DNA of 64,000 nt, taken from Deuterostichococcus epilithicus (taxonomy: Eukaryota > Chlorophyta > Trebouxiophyceae > Prasiolales > Stichococcaceae). The position numbers and the translations under genes were made by a program. The notes below the pieces were generated by a model. It saw only the letters and a program-made list of their open reading frames with translations. It searched no databases and was not told the origin of the DNA. Location: assembly GCA_033439295.1 (NCBI GenBank), contig JAVTLE010000021.1, positions 1,178,009 to 1,242,008 of the forward strand, in the 5' to 3' direction. Positions 35,979-48,720 of the stretch are shown here, piece by piece (positions within the stretch are counted from its first letter, which is position 1; each line of letters starts with the position of its first letter).

Positions 35979-36217
35979 CGCCTTCAACTGTCAAACAGGA
36001 TCTATCACAGGCGAGCGCCCCTCCCGGGCAGATTTGAGCAGGAAGTGATTTGTGAGTGCACGTTGTAATTCGTCAGGATGTTGTGTTGCCATGAGAGGGT
36101 TGCTGAGGCTTCCAAAACTTTTTTGGATCAGCTATCTGATGTACGAATTGAATCATCTTAACGAGAGGTCACCGAAAACTTACTACTACTCAAGTATCCA
36201 AACCCCAACAGATTCCC

Positions 36218-39200
36218 TCAGGCGGCAGACTTCTTTTTCTTCTTCTGCGGGTTACAAATCGACAGTCGTCAGCCGCTGTTGTCAGAAAAACTTCGCAGGT
36301 CCGAGGGCACTGAACAGACCCACCACAACCATCTATTTTCTGTTGAAAGAAATGTCTTACGCACCTTGACCGGCTGCTCGCCGTCTGCCTCCTCCGCTGC
36401 CGCGCCCGCCTCGAAATACCGGTCTGCCTTCTTCTTCTTCTTTTTCTTCGGCGCCTCCTCCTCTGCCTCGTCTGCTGCAGCCTCCTCCTGCGATGACCAA
36501 GGCCCGCAGATTGAGCGCCGCAGCTCAAGTTGGTATGCTGCCCTCCATGCAGGAGGCTTGCCGACCAGCAGGGGCAGGCAAGCACCCTGGGCAGGCACAC
36601 GGTTTGCCTGCAAAAACGAAACACTGCGAACAGCAGGGCTGCCCACCTCCGCGGCGCGCTTCTTCTTCTTCTTCGGCTTCTCGGCCGTGCCATTGGCGGC
36701 CTCGGCAGCGTCCGGCACACCGTGCACCACCGCCTCCTCCACCTCTGTCAGCTTTGCCTTCTTCTGCAGGGCCGAGCACACTGAATGCCTCAGGCACATT
36801 GGTGGCGCCAGGGCGAACGTGATGCCAGACGGACAGCGCAGCGAACGCCACACCGAACGCCAGCCGAACGCGAGCCCTGCCGCAGGTGCCTGGTGCCCAT
36901 GCCCGCCGTGAGGTGCAGGACAGGAGTGCTGTGGAGGGGCCAGCCGTGAGACCCGTGCCCGACTATGCAGACAGGCCCCACCTTCTTCTTCTCCTCCTTG
37001 CTGGCGGTGGCGGTCACGTCGGCGTCAGCGTTGTAGGCCTTGGCCTCCGAGGCGAGGCCCGCGGCAGCGCCCTGCTGCGCCCTTTCGTACTTTTGCGGCT
37101 CCGCCTTGCCGGCGGGCGTCGCCGCTTGCTGCCCCAGGTCCCGCCCCTCCATCTGCCGTGCCCGCGCCTCGATCTGTAGCACAGGCCGGAGCGCAGGCGC
37201 GTCACCTGGAGGGTCTACGTGATGCTCCAGTGCCGAGCTTCACTGTTTGTGAGAATGTCACTTTCGTTCCCCCCCCTCTCCCCCACTGGGGCCTTTGCCG
37301 GAGACACACCCGTCCAGATCCTTGCTTCGCCGCAGGGAAGTGTGCTGCCAGGTAGACCACGAGCTTGTGGCTGCAGTTCCAGAGCGGCTGGCGAACGTGG
37401 GGCCGCGCAGCTGCCAACAGGAGTCGCAGTCTGGGGATTCATGTCGCCCCCCTTCAAAACTGCTTCAGCCATCACCACCTGGGCAGTCGCTGGGCAGCTC
37501 TGTAAGAAGGCTCGAGTTTTGTGTCTCGCTTGCAATTAGAATTCTCCACACAAGGTTGCAGTGTCGGCAATGAGAAGGTCCTGCTGCACGTTCTGGTGCC
37601 GTGAGTTCGGAGCCTGTCAAAGTCGTGAGGACGGCGTAGTGCGATTATGTCACTGCAGGCCTTCAATCTCGAGCGCCCTTGTGCTGCCTTGCGCGGCTGA
37701 TCGGTTTCGTGAGAATTCGATGCAGGCTCAGATCGGACGCTTCCAGCCGAGGTTTCGTTGAATCTTGGGAAAATCTGAGCAAAGATGCCCACCTTGGCGC
37801 GCGAGGTGATGCCGATGGTGGCATCGTCCGAGGTGCCCATCGCGTCGACGCGCGTCGCGAGCGACGCCTTGGCGGCCAGGATGCGAGACATTTTGCCCTT
37901 GTTCTTGGGCGCTGCCTGCCCGATCAGGCTGGCGTGGTAGATCAGCCCATACTTGGGCGTTTCGTGCTTCGTCTTCAGCGCCCGGAACAGCGCCTGCACA
38001 TTTTGGCAGCAGCACGTCATGTCTGCAGCTGCAGCGCCCTGGAGCTGCGCACTGGCTGTTGCCGTGGCAACCAGCCATCAAACTTGCTCCGGTCACCTCC
38101 AGTAAAAACAACTGGACATCATGCTTTATGTCAAGCTCTGCTGACACGGGTTCCAGGCTTCGAACAGCTGCCACGGCGGTCTGTGGGTCGGGCAGGTCAT
38201 TCGCCAGGCGTCCTGCATGCCTCGAGCAGTTTTGGGGCGCAAGAACCCAGATGGTTCCCACGAAAAAGGGCACCTTTTCGGCGCCCAGGATCTGCACGGT
38301 GGAGGCCGGGTACTTGGCGAGCGTCATGAGCGACCCTGCATGCGCGATGAGGCGCGCGCCCACCAGCTCGCCGACCAGCACCGTCAGGTTGGGCGCGATC
38401 GCCGCCATGCGGCTCTTCAGGTACTCGTACAGCTGTGCCCGGTACTCCGCCAGCTGCACCACCTGCACGAGTGGAAGTTCCAGATATAGATTTCCTGTAG
38501 CGAGGATGCTGGATTTTCCACCACCGCCAGGTGCACCACCTACACGCAACTAGAAATCAGTGCGAGCAAGAGCCAGCACATGCCTGTGGGGCTGCTTTGA
38601 ATGCAGTCGCAATCCTGCTGCTTCGGACACGCCTTCCGGCCAACGCCCTCCACATTTCGTCGTTTACCCCGGGGGGATGGCAATAGCGATGCAATGCTGG
38701 GAGCTGTAGGAGGTGCATGTTCTGACTGCACCCTTGGCCGCCGCTGCGAGGATGTGCCCCCAGCTGCAGCCTCGCCGCCGCATGACATCCGCAGCCCCTG
38801 GAACCGCACCAGTGAGATCAGAAGGGGTGGCTCGGCATGGCAGCGTGGCGCGGCTCGGGCCCCACCTGGTCGCACAGCGCGGTGATGTTGGACATGTCGT
38901 CGGCGCTGATCTCTGTGCCCATGGAGATGGTGGCGATCTCCTTGAGGTCCGCTGCCACCTCCTCCTCCAGGATGCCCTCGAAGTCTGTGTCCGCCGCGTT
39001 CTCCCGCGTCTGCATGTGCTTCACCTGCAGGGTTGCGTGGTATTATCTCAGTGAACAGGCTGGCTGGTTCCTTACCAGATCCGAATTCTCGAAGGACATT
39101 TGAACATCCCAATCATGCACTGTGATGGGCGGCGCCCAGTCTCCTAGAACGCTGCAGCAAGCCAGGCTGACGGCGCAGTTATGACCGGCGGCAAACTGCG

Positions 39201-40852
39201 GCAACTGCCCGCTTCTGCATCTGGCGGCACCTGCGCCGACACGCCTCACCAAAAGCTTCAGAGTTCCACACCGTTGCCCCACGACCAGCGCTCCTGCTGC
39301 CTATCAGGGTCGTTTCGCCCTCCCCACACACGCTCGTTGGCCGCTGCCGCAAGTCACCCTCCATCCTGAAACTCACCGCCAGCGCGTACTGGATGTTGTC
39401 GGCCACCACGCGCGTCATCTCTGGGAAATGCCAGCCGTACCACTCGCGCACCCGCATCGCATACGTGTTGAGCTCCTTGTCCAGGTCGTCCAGCAGCCCG
39501 ATGGCCTGCACGATCATGGTGTCCACCTGCACGCAGCAGGCGGCGGCTCGAGGGCAGGGTCAAGGTCAGGCCTGCAGGGGCGGCCGCATGTGCAGTCAGA
39601 GCATGCTGTGGCTCCTCGGCTCGCGGACATGGCCCGCCTGGGCGGTCCCATGCCGCTTGTGCCGGTCAAGCCTCTGTGTCGTGACTGCAATGTGTGCGCA
39701 GGCATAGACGGATGTTGCCATGCGGTGCGTGTCAGCGTCCAAGAGGCCAGTCGCCGCAACGCCGCACCGGCCCCGACCTCGACCAGGCAGAGGTGCAGTC
39801 ATGCGCACAAGGCCCACCTTGTCCGGGCTGAACTTGAGCTTGTAGCGCGACAGGCTGTGGCTGAGGCCCAGCGACATGGGCGTCAGGTCCGTGCCCGCCA
39901 AGCCCGCAATCAGGCCCTCCAGCTGCGACCGCACGCCACGCGCCAGCTCCATGACCGCATTGCTGCAGGGTTTTGCCAGGTGACACGCCTCAGTATCGCG
40001 TCGCCACAAGCCCGGCGATGTAGGTGTCAGCTCCCTCAGTCTGTAGCCTCATCTGCCCCTGCACAAGCTTCGGCGTGCAGATGCACTGCTGTGGGAACGT
40101 GGATTGCATGCATGTGATGCCCCTCAGAAGCCACGAGCTGATTACGGTAAGGGCGCACTTGTTGATGCACTGGATGCCGATCTTCTCCTTCACAATGCTG
40201 CCCAGCTTGGAGTCGAGCACCGCCAGCGTGTCGGTCTCCGCATCGACATTCTTCTTGATGAACTTCTTCAGGCCTGTGGTGGACGGTTGCCGGCATGTGA
40301 GCGTGGAGCAGCACAGCTGCAAGGACAAACCAAATCACGCAAAATAACATTTGCTCCAGCAACAGGGTGACATTGCACTGTAGAACGAGAGGCCAAGCCC
40401 ACCTTTGCTGAGCTTGCCGTCACCAATGGAGGTGGCGGCGGCCAGCGCCTCTGTGGTGTTCTCGAATTTGCTGAATGCCCTGAGCTTAACGACCTGCACC
40501 CGGGAAAAACGTCGTTGGCCTTCCGCCAGCCTACGCCATCGGGTTGCTCCCGCGTCGTGGGGCATGTACAGTGGTACAGTCATGCGCGGCGCTCATGCAA
40601 CCCCGCACCTTCTGTGCTGTGTCCAAGGTCTCAAAGTCCTTGCTCAGGTCCTGCGCCGTGATGAAACACAGCTCTTTGGTCATGCTCACGCACGGCTGAT
40701 GTATGAACAGGTGGGAACGGCCGTGCAGTGTGCCGTTTTTGCTTCCGGATGTGCACCTGCGGGTCGCTGGCCCGGACTTTGCCCTCGTCGAGGACCTTGA
40801 ACAGGGCAAAGCCAGCAGCAGTCTCGAACAGCAGCAGCAGGCCGCTGGCCAT
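36218..40852 (-). CDS. NOP58: Nucleolar protein NOP58, box C/D snoRNP core
   Basis: Thirteen exons: 40852-40757, 40650-40609, 40493-40403, 40273-40159, 39962-39818, 39526-39377, 39024-38866, 38462-38274, 37993-37793, 37173-36982, 36763-36647, 36487-36365, 36244-36218; 548 aa, all phases consistent. It begins [20 protein letters not shown] and contains the Nop N-terminal domain ([12 protein letters not shown]), the coiled coil, and the Nop RNA-binding domain ([58 protein letters not shown]). The tail carries repeated lysine blocks next to acidic stretches and ends KKKKKSAA, as in other NOP58 proteins. NOP58 works with NOP56, fibrillarin and the 15.5K protein in 2'-O-methylation of rRNA. I looked for intron-encoded snoRNA boxes and saw none that convinced me. 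Confidence 0.97.
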
Positions 40853-41372
40853 GCTGGCTCCTGTGGCTCTTTGTCCTGAACGCTACGCAAGCATGCGCCG
40901 TCTGTGAGTCTGAAGGCAATAGGTCCCGAGCACCAGGGCAGCGAGTAGGCAGTCCGCCAGCAGAGGTCAAAGTTAAGGGTTCTCAGGCAGCCGGTAGTGA
41001 CGCTGTGCGATCGACCCGTTTTCGCTGGGCGCTGCCGGCCTGGAGGCGGGGGTGCCGCCTAAGGGCCTAATGTAGTGCCTGCTAATTTTGGGCGCCCTGC
41101 AGTCATTTTTGGAGCAGAGGGGCCGGCAATTTAGCAATGAACTTCAGCTTCGGAGTGGAGCGCGCAATGTGCAGTCTGGAGGCTCGTGGTGATGTGTGTG
41201 CATCAATCAGATTATCATCCCCGGTCATTAGCTGCAGACCGTATGTGAGATCACATCGCGTTGGCTCTATCAGGTGAAGCTGTCTCGGTTTTGCAACTTT
41301 CACCCATACGGCAACGAGCCGATATCGGTGCAGAATTGGACAAGGCCGCTCCTGCGCAGACTATAAGCTGCC
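40853..41372. promoter_or_regulatory. Divergent promoter interval, NOP58 and SEY1
   Basis: 520 bases between outward-facing start codons. No coding signal; both promoters are expected here, but I recognise no defined element. Confidence 0.5.
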
Positions 41373-44300
41373 ATGTCGGAGGAGAGAGTGAAGCCGCTGC
41401 AGGTGGTCGACGCTGATGGCGACTTCAACACAGATGGCGTGCAGGCTTTCGCACGGTCGTCAGGCCTCGAATCAGCCGCACAAGATTATCAAGTTGTCGC
41501 CATTATGGGGCCACAGAGCAGCGGCAAGAGTACCCTCATGAATGCCGTGGTAAGCTTCACATTCCTGATGATTGGCCGGCGTCGCTGACTCGTCATGATG
41601 CATATTCTGATATGGCTGCCTGTGTGCGCAGTTTGGCACATCGTTCACGGAGATGGACGCATTGAGCGGACGGCAGCAGACAACTCGCGGCATCTGGATG
41701 GCGAAGAGCCCCAAGCTGCAGTCGCAGGTGTGCGACGGGAATGGTGCACTGGCATCATGCGTGCCTGCCATGAGCAGTAGTGGTGGTGACAGGCTTGGTC
41801 GCCGGCCGCTCATAAAGAGTAGCTGGCAAGTGACTGCTGCTGCAGACAGCAGGTCGCTCTTCAGGCTGGACTGGATATCTGCTAATTGTATCGACACATA
41901 CGCACCGATGCGCAGGTGCTCATCATGGACCTCGAGGGCAGCGACGGCCGCGAGCGTGGCGAAGACGACACCTCTTTCGAGCGGCAGTCCGCCCTGTTTG
42001 CGCTGTCTGCCGCCGACGTCCTGCTCATCAACATGTGGGCCAAGGACATCGGGCGGGAGACGGGTGCCGGGAAGCCGCTGCTGAAGACCATCTTTCAGGC
42101 AAGCTCGTGTCAGATGCAAGTTGATGACTCGGAAGCAGCTGCTTAGAAGCGCAAACACCTTGACCAGTAGACTGACCGACAAGCGAGGCCAGGCTGACGA
42201 GTGTGATCAGACATGCTAGCTGCAAACCCGCAGCAGACCGTGAGGAGCTGTCATCCACAAGTCGCTGTATCATTTGCAGGTGAACCTGAAGCTGTTCACG
42301 CCGGCGCCTGGCAGCCGCCGCACGGTGCTGCTGTTCGTCTTCCGCGATCGCACTCGCACGCCGCTCGCGCGGCTGATCGAGACATGGGAGGAGGACCTGC
42401 ACCGCATGTGGGAGGCGATTCCAAAGCCCTCGCAGTACGAAAGCACCACCGTCACCGACTTCTTCGAGGCGCGCTCCATTACACTTCAGCCATTGATTAG
42501 CACTTGACAGCCACGATTGGTGACTGCAGCCCGGGCTCAGCTGTCTTGATCCCGCAGCTCAGCAATGTGGTGTCAGGTTGTAAACTTTCTGATGTATTGG
42601 CTGCAGGTGCGTTATGCCTCGCTGCCGAACTTCGAGGAGCGGGAGGAGGACTTCAGGGCGGAAAGCGTGCTGCTGCGCCGCCGCTTCACCGACGAAGGTC
42701 AGCAGCTTGCTGCCGCCATTGCAGGCGACGCTGTGCCTGTACTCTTGTCACTGCCATCTTGCTGGCAACTCCCTGAAAATGATCTTAATGTGAGCACCCT
42801 GCCATCACCAGACTGGTATCTGATGCATGTCTGCCAAGGGCGCTGCATAACCTCTGTTGTAGATAGTTGGTTGTGCTGCTGCCCTGCAGCCACGGAGGAA
42901 GACAGCCTGGTGCACACGAGCGAAGACAAGCTGCCGGGGCAGGCGCTGCCGCTGAGCATGCAGCGCCTGTGGCAGGTCATCCGTGAGCAGAAGGACCTCA
43001 ATCTGCCCGCGCACAAGGTCTGCACCCTGCCTACTGCCATGCTGTCATGCCTGGAACATCCTAACAGCATTCATCAAGCAGCAGAACTCTCGTCCTCAGC
43101 AAGATCCTCGTCCGGCATGCTCGCTCGCCTGCAAGCCACGCAACAACGGGCGCAGCATGCAAGTGTCACGGTAGCGGTGCTGCCGCCCACCTGCGGCGCC
43201 GCGCAGTGTGCTGCAAGCCCCAAATGGGTGGAGCGGCTTGCTCAAAGCCCGAGTCCGTTGCTGCTGATAGGTGATGGTGGCCAACATTCGGTGCGAGGAG
43301 ATTGCGGCTGATCAGCTGGAGGCGCTGCTGGGAGACCAGGCGTGGGGCGCGCTGCAGGCCGAGGCCGGCGCAGGCCTCGTGTCCGACTTCGGCACCCGCG
43401 CCAGCGCCCTGCTGCACAGCTGCTTAGCCGGTGCGCACGGCTGCCGCATTGCAGACTCCCGGCAACGAACTCTCCCCGCTTTGTCAGATAGCAGATGTAT
43501 GGTTGCTAGACCATGTTCCTGGGCTGGACTGCCGTGACCAGTGACCACCGGCAGCACATCGCAGGTGCCTGTACAGCCAGATGTGAGTAACATCCAGTAT
43601 TACAGAGCCAGCATCATTCCCCACCTTCGGCCTGGACAGGCTACGACGAGGAGGCGCGCTACTTCGAGGCGTCCGTCCGCGCCGACAAGCGCAGGGACCT
43701 CGTCGAGAAGGCGTACGCTGCGGTCGCGGGGGTCCGCGACGGCCAGCTGGGCGCGCTGCGGCAGAAGGTACTGGCGCAGTTCCAGGCGGACCTGCGGGCG
43801 TCCATCGACGGCGGGCAGCAGGGCTTCACCGCGGCGGCCGCAGGGTGGGCCTTCTCGTTTGTTGCTGTTCGTTGTGCTACCGCTCCGGTGCTGCCTCTGC
43901 AGGGATTGTTCCTTGCTGCTGATGCGTGCTGGCGCTTGGCCCGTGGGCAAATGTGGGACAGGTTGCTCGTGCGCCGCATAGGTTGCACAAACGCTCACGC
44001 TTGCTCAATTATTTGCATCCTGTGAGTGCCGGCGTTCCGGTCACATGCCTGCCTGCAGGCTGGGCATCGAGGCGGTGGAGACATTTGAGGAGGCGGCCCG
44101 CGACCTGGACGTGGAGGGCTCCGGCTGGACGGCGGCGGAGGCGCACATGCAGCTGGAGGACGACATCGCCGCTCATGTGCGCGCCCTCGAGCAGCAGAAG
44201 GTGCGCGCTGCATGAACGCACATGCCACTGAGACCATCGCCCCAGATGTTCCATCGTCCCACCTGTGCAGGACTGGGGAGCATCCGAGGTCCTCGAAAGC

Positions 44301-47245
44301 AGTGAACATCTCGGGCCTGCACACACTGTTCTCATCCTGCAGAAACGTTCAGCAGCTGCTGCATCTAGTGCGCGGGGCCGCGGGGAAATGTGTTCTGGCA
44401 AGGCTGTCGACAGCATGCAAAGAAGATGCAACACGGTGAGCAGACCCTCTGCGCAGGTGGCAGAGGTTACCAAGCAGGTGGAGGCGCGCCTGTCAGAGGG
44501 TGTGACCGGGGCCGCCATTGCGCTGCTGGACTCGGCGCCGCCCGACCTGTGGCCGCGCGCCCAGAGCCTGCACGCCGCAGCCGTCGCCTCCGCGAACGAG
44601 GTCAGTCCAGTCCTGCATGGGGCTCGCTCGTCCATGGCAGCTGCAAGTTGATACCAGCAGAAGTTGTCCCTCGGCTGTTGAAGACGCGAGAACCGAGACT
44701 ACCCTGTTGCTGGCAAGTGCGCATCCTTTTGGAACTCCGACTAACGACTGGCGCTGCGCGCCGCATGGCATGGGACAGGAGCAACGTTCAAATCTCTCAT
44801 CTGTCAGCTCACCGCTTGCCCTGCTCTCTCGGCTTGCCCTGCAGGCGGCCGCAGCGGGGCTGGCGGGTTACGAGCTGAACGCCGAGGAGTGGGCCGCCAT
44901 TCGGCAGCGGCTGGATGCCTTTGGCCGCAAGCGCCTGGAGTCGGTTCTCCGCGAGGGCTCGCACACGGCCCTTAGCCGTATGAAGGACCGGTGCGATGTC
45001 GCTTTGTGCTGAAGAATGCTTGTCAGCTTGAAGCCAGCTCGACCGGCTCGTTTCGTGTCCTTGTTGGGTCGTGTGCATTGGACTGCCTCGACAACAGGAC
45101 TACAGTCGAGCTGTACTCTGCCGGTAGCGCTCTGCAAGCCCTGATGGGTGCCCCCGGAACCGATGTGCAGCTTCAGCGAGGCGTTCTCGCGGGACGAGGC
45201 GGGGCTGCCGCGCAGCTGGGGCCCTCGCGCTGACATCCCAGGGGCGGCCGCGGAGGCGCGCGCTGCTGCCGCCGGCGTGCTGGCGCTGCTGGCGGTCCTG
45301 CGCCTGGACCTGCCGCACCCGGCTGCCGCCGCTGTAGACGCTGCCATCACAGGCCTCACAGACCAGCCGGTGAGCAGGACCTTCCCCTGGGGTGCTTTTG
45401 CCATCTGCTCGTGCTTGTGACTCTGGCAGTGGATGCCGTCATGACCAGCCTGGACCAACATGTGAGCGGAAATGCTAATGCACTGAGAGCAGGGTTGCCA
45501 TGGTCTCCCTCTGCCGAATGTCGGCAGGCAACAACCTGTGGTTTTGTGCCTGTGATCCCTACGAAGGAATCCACAAACAGATTCACGGACCTGATTGCGA
45601 GCCGGGTTCACACGCGCCCCTGGCGGCACCGCAAGGACTGCGGCAGCGGCAGAAGCAGGCCTGCGACGATGCCACGCTCGACTGCGGGCAATGCTAGGTT
45701 GTTCGGGAACAGCTTCTCTGGGCACGGGGCTATTGAGCCGAGCTGTTGACATGGCTTCGGCGTCTTTGCTCCGCAGGACCGCGTGTCACGCAGCTCGGGC
45801 ATCACCTCAGCCGGCAGCAGCCGTGACGGCGGCAGCGACAGCGGCGGCTTCGACATGCTGTCGGCCGCAGAGTGGCCCGGCGTGCCGCCGGCCGCGGTGC
45901 TGCTGTCGCCAGGACAGTGCCGCGGGCTGTGGCGTCAATTCCTGTCCGACTCCAACTTCGTCGTGCACCAGGCGTGTGGCACCGAGGTCACAACTGCTGT
46001 CGTTGACATGTACCTCGTTTTGGATTTGTTGCACTCAAGCACACCTGGCCCCGGACTTCACCCCCGTAGCCTCGCAAAACAGAGCAAGTGAGGCTGCTGA
46101 CGAGCGGCGCAGTTCCCTTGCAGGCGATGGCCACGCAGGAGGCGAACAGGGCAGCCAGCAACAGGATGCCGCCCATCTGGGCGATTGTGGCCATCGTCCT
46201 TTTGGGCTGGAACGAGTTCTTCGCCGCGCTGCGCAACCCGCTGTGGCTGGTCCTCGGCCTCGTCCTCTTCCTGTTCGGCAAGGTGAGATCCTCGCCGTGC
46301 CCTGCCCTGTGGTGCCCGCCCCTGGTGCGCTCCTACAGCCCCGCCTGGACACGATCTCGCCCTGAGCTCGACTTTCCAGGCCCCTCATGCTTCTGCTGGT
46401 TACACTTGCCGAGCGCTGAGTGGGCCAGTGGATGTGTAGAGGATGAGGCCCATTATGTGTCAACGCTGTTGTGCAAATCTTGCTGAGACCTGGATCGAAA
46501 CCAGTCGAGCAAACATGTGCCTCTGGTGCCGGCTGCAGACGGTGTGGCAGGATCTGGAGGTGGAGGCGGAGATGCAGCGGGGGCTGCTGCCGGGAATGGT
46601 TGTGCTGTCCTCCAAGTTCGTGCCGACGCTGCGCTCCGCCACTGCACGCACCGTCCACAGCGTCGCGCAGGCACGGCCGCCATGGAGTGTCTATGTATCT
46701 TGATGAGGACGTTGGGATCGTGGACCCTGCGATGGGGCGTTTGGTGGTGTTCTATGCGGCGTCTCATGTGGCTTTCAGCCACACACAAGCCCTCGTCGCA
46801 CAAAGGCCCTGCCTGACAATTTCATTTCCTGTCCGCAGTTTGCGGCGGATGCGCCGCGGCGCACGCAGGACACTATCGCCTCTGTGCGCAGCCCGGCGCA
46901 CAAGGCGCAGCCGTCCTCGGCCTCGACCGCGGCCGGCGGTGAGGCATCATGCCACTGACCGCTGCACAGCATCGCACGTGCCTACCTGAACCGCTGCTGT
47001 TCAAAGGGCGTCATTGCATGGTGTCTTCTGATGTCTTGCGGATTGCATGTGCCACATGAACCCAAGTTCACATCATCCGTCAAAAAAGTGTTGTGCCGCC
47101 TGATGCAGGGGGTACGCTCAGGCGGCGAGGGGAGGCGGGCATTGAGATGTCGGGCGGCTCCTTCACATCGAGCCACACGACGGCGTACAAGAAGCAGCTC
47201 TTCAGCGAGGATGGCGATCCGCACGAGCACTACAAGGACAAGTAG
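41373..47245 (+). CDS. SEY1: SEY1/RHD3 dynamin-like GTPase, ER membrane fusion
   Basis: Seventeen exons: 41373-41549, 41632-41727, 41916-42098, 42280-42468, 42607-42697, 42890-43017, 43271-43430, 43640-43844, 44059-44200, 44457-44600, 44845-44990, 45171-45369, 45777-45971, 46124-46282, 46539-46670, 46839-46938, 47130-47245; 853 aa. The N-terminal G domain has [16 protein letters not shown] (P-loop 46-53), [24 protein letters not shown] and the RD motif LFVFRDRT. A long helical middle domain follows. Two close hydrophobic segments ([16 protein letters not shown] and [14 protein letters not shown]) form the membrane hairpin near residues 703-738, followed by a cytosolic tail ending HYKDK. This is the plant/yeast counterpart of atlastin, which fuses ER tubules. 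Four introns (after 42098, 42468, 45971 and 46670) begin with GC. Confidence 0.96.
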
Positions 47246-47335
47246 ATACTTGTTTGACACTCAGCTGGCGCTGGGAATCCTGTCCACCCCCAGAAAATTG
47301 CAGCCTTGAATGCAGAGGCTGAGGTAGCTACCGTC

Positions 47336-47340
47336 TGTAA
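47336..47340 (+). promoter_or_regulatory. TGTAA polyadenylation-type signal for SEY1
   Basis: TGTAA occurs 91 bases after the SEY1 stop, within the 134-base gap to the convergent neighbour's stop codon. Confidence 0.45.
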
Positions 47341-47379
47341 GGCCCGAATTCGCCGGTTTGACCACGCTGCTCATACACG

Positions 47380-48220
47380 TCAACTCGCAGCTTGCAGGCC
47401 AGCCACCACGATGCCGATGACCAGACTGAGGTACGAAAAGCCCTCTGCGAAGCACATCAGCTCACTTCAGCAAGGTGCTTGAGCGGAACTGCACAGACGA
47501 GCAGGGACAAGGCAGACATGAGCAAAGACAGGGGATTACCTGCCGCGCCCAGCAAGCCGGCTGGCCCAGCAGGCAGGCCACTGCCGGTCTGCTTCTTCGT
47601 GTACAGGCTCCACGCGACGAGCCCGACAATCACCAGGTACGACACGCCCTCTGCACAGGCTTACAGCGTCAAGGTGCGAAACGAAAAGGACGCGACGAGA
47701 CATGTATACACAATCAGGTGGAAGGCACGCATTGACAGATGGAGAACCTACCTGCCGCGCCGTAAGCGCCGCCAGGACCAGGCGGCAGTCCAGACCCTGC
47801 GCAACGATGGGGCTCGCCAGATGAGACATGCAGCCACCATCAAGAAATAAAGGCCTGTCATGCACTACTCCATGATGTCACAGTGCGCACCTGTAGTGGC
47901 TAAGGTGTACTCGCTGATCAAAACAATCGGATTGGCCACCAGACCCGCAGCGGCTGCTGCCAGCCCGACGGCACCGATGTCACTGCTCTGCTGCGCCCGA
48001 GGAGCTGCGGCCGCAGTACGCGGCCGCACCGCCCTCAGGCATGGACGCACTGCACCAGAGAATTGCGTATTGAGACAAATGGCAACAGCAATGCGTCGGA
48101 AGCATTGTCCACACATGCATGTTTCCTGCAGGGACCTGTGGTGAAAGCTGCGCGCTGCGAGAGCGGCCCCAAGTTGCAGGCAGGCAGCACGCGCAGCTGG
48201 AATGTGCAGCTGGCGCTCAT
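47380..48220 (-). CDS. Small predicted plastid membrane protein with duplicated GLPxGPxG-EG(V/F)SYL module
   Basis: Five exons: 48220-48136, 48049-47891, 47796-47752, 47650-47540, 47444-47380; 154 aa and all phases fit. The first 65 residues are basic and Ala/Arg/Ser-rich, a likely plastid targeting sequence. Three hydrophobic segments follow: IGAVGLAAAAAGLVANPIVL, VSYLVIVGLVAWSLYT and FSYLSLVIGIVVAGL. Two near-identical linkers, SGLPPGPGGAYGAAEG and SGLPAGPAGLLGAAEG, each lead into one of the last two segments, so the C-terminal half is an internal duplication. I recall an uncharacterised plant plastid family with the same layout but cannot name it. The ATG at 48220 is the first in frame. 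No catalytic motif is visible. Confidence 0.8.
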
Positions 48221-48720
48221 CTTGGCGACTGATGGGCCAGCTAGCAAAAGCTGATGATCAAATTGGGGTACAAGTGCGAATGGCTTGTCAAGGTGTGGCT
48301 CGCTGCGCTCGCAAGATCACGCTGCATGCACGTGCCTCAAGTTCAAGGATGACATAAACTAGTGCTGTGCTGCGCTTGGCCAAGCCTCGCGAGCACAACA
48401 GCAACTGCCGGAATCATTTCGAGCAGATGCACACTGTGATTCAAGCACATCAACAGCACCAGATTGCGCGTGGCACTGGATGTTTGAACGTGCACATCGA
48501 AACGGGAAAAGGCCGCCCTGTGACTTCTTGGGCCCGCTTGCCGTGCTCGTGTTTGTGCACCAGACCCTGGCCCAGCCCTGAGATTTTAGCCGTGCTTACA
48601 GCAGGTCGATCTCATTATTGTCGAAGCAGTCATAGCCTCCAAGTGATCTGGCAAGCGCCAATCCCTGGAACTTCCCACTGACCGGCAACAGTGGCCAGGC
48701 TGTAGCATTCGAACTCGACC
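48221..48720. promoter_or_regulatory. Divergent promoter interval, small membrane protein and ubinuclein
   Basis: 500 bases between outward-facing start codons without coding character. No specific motif recognised. Confidence 0.5.
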
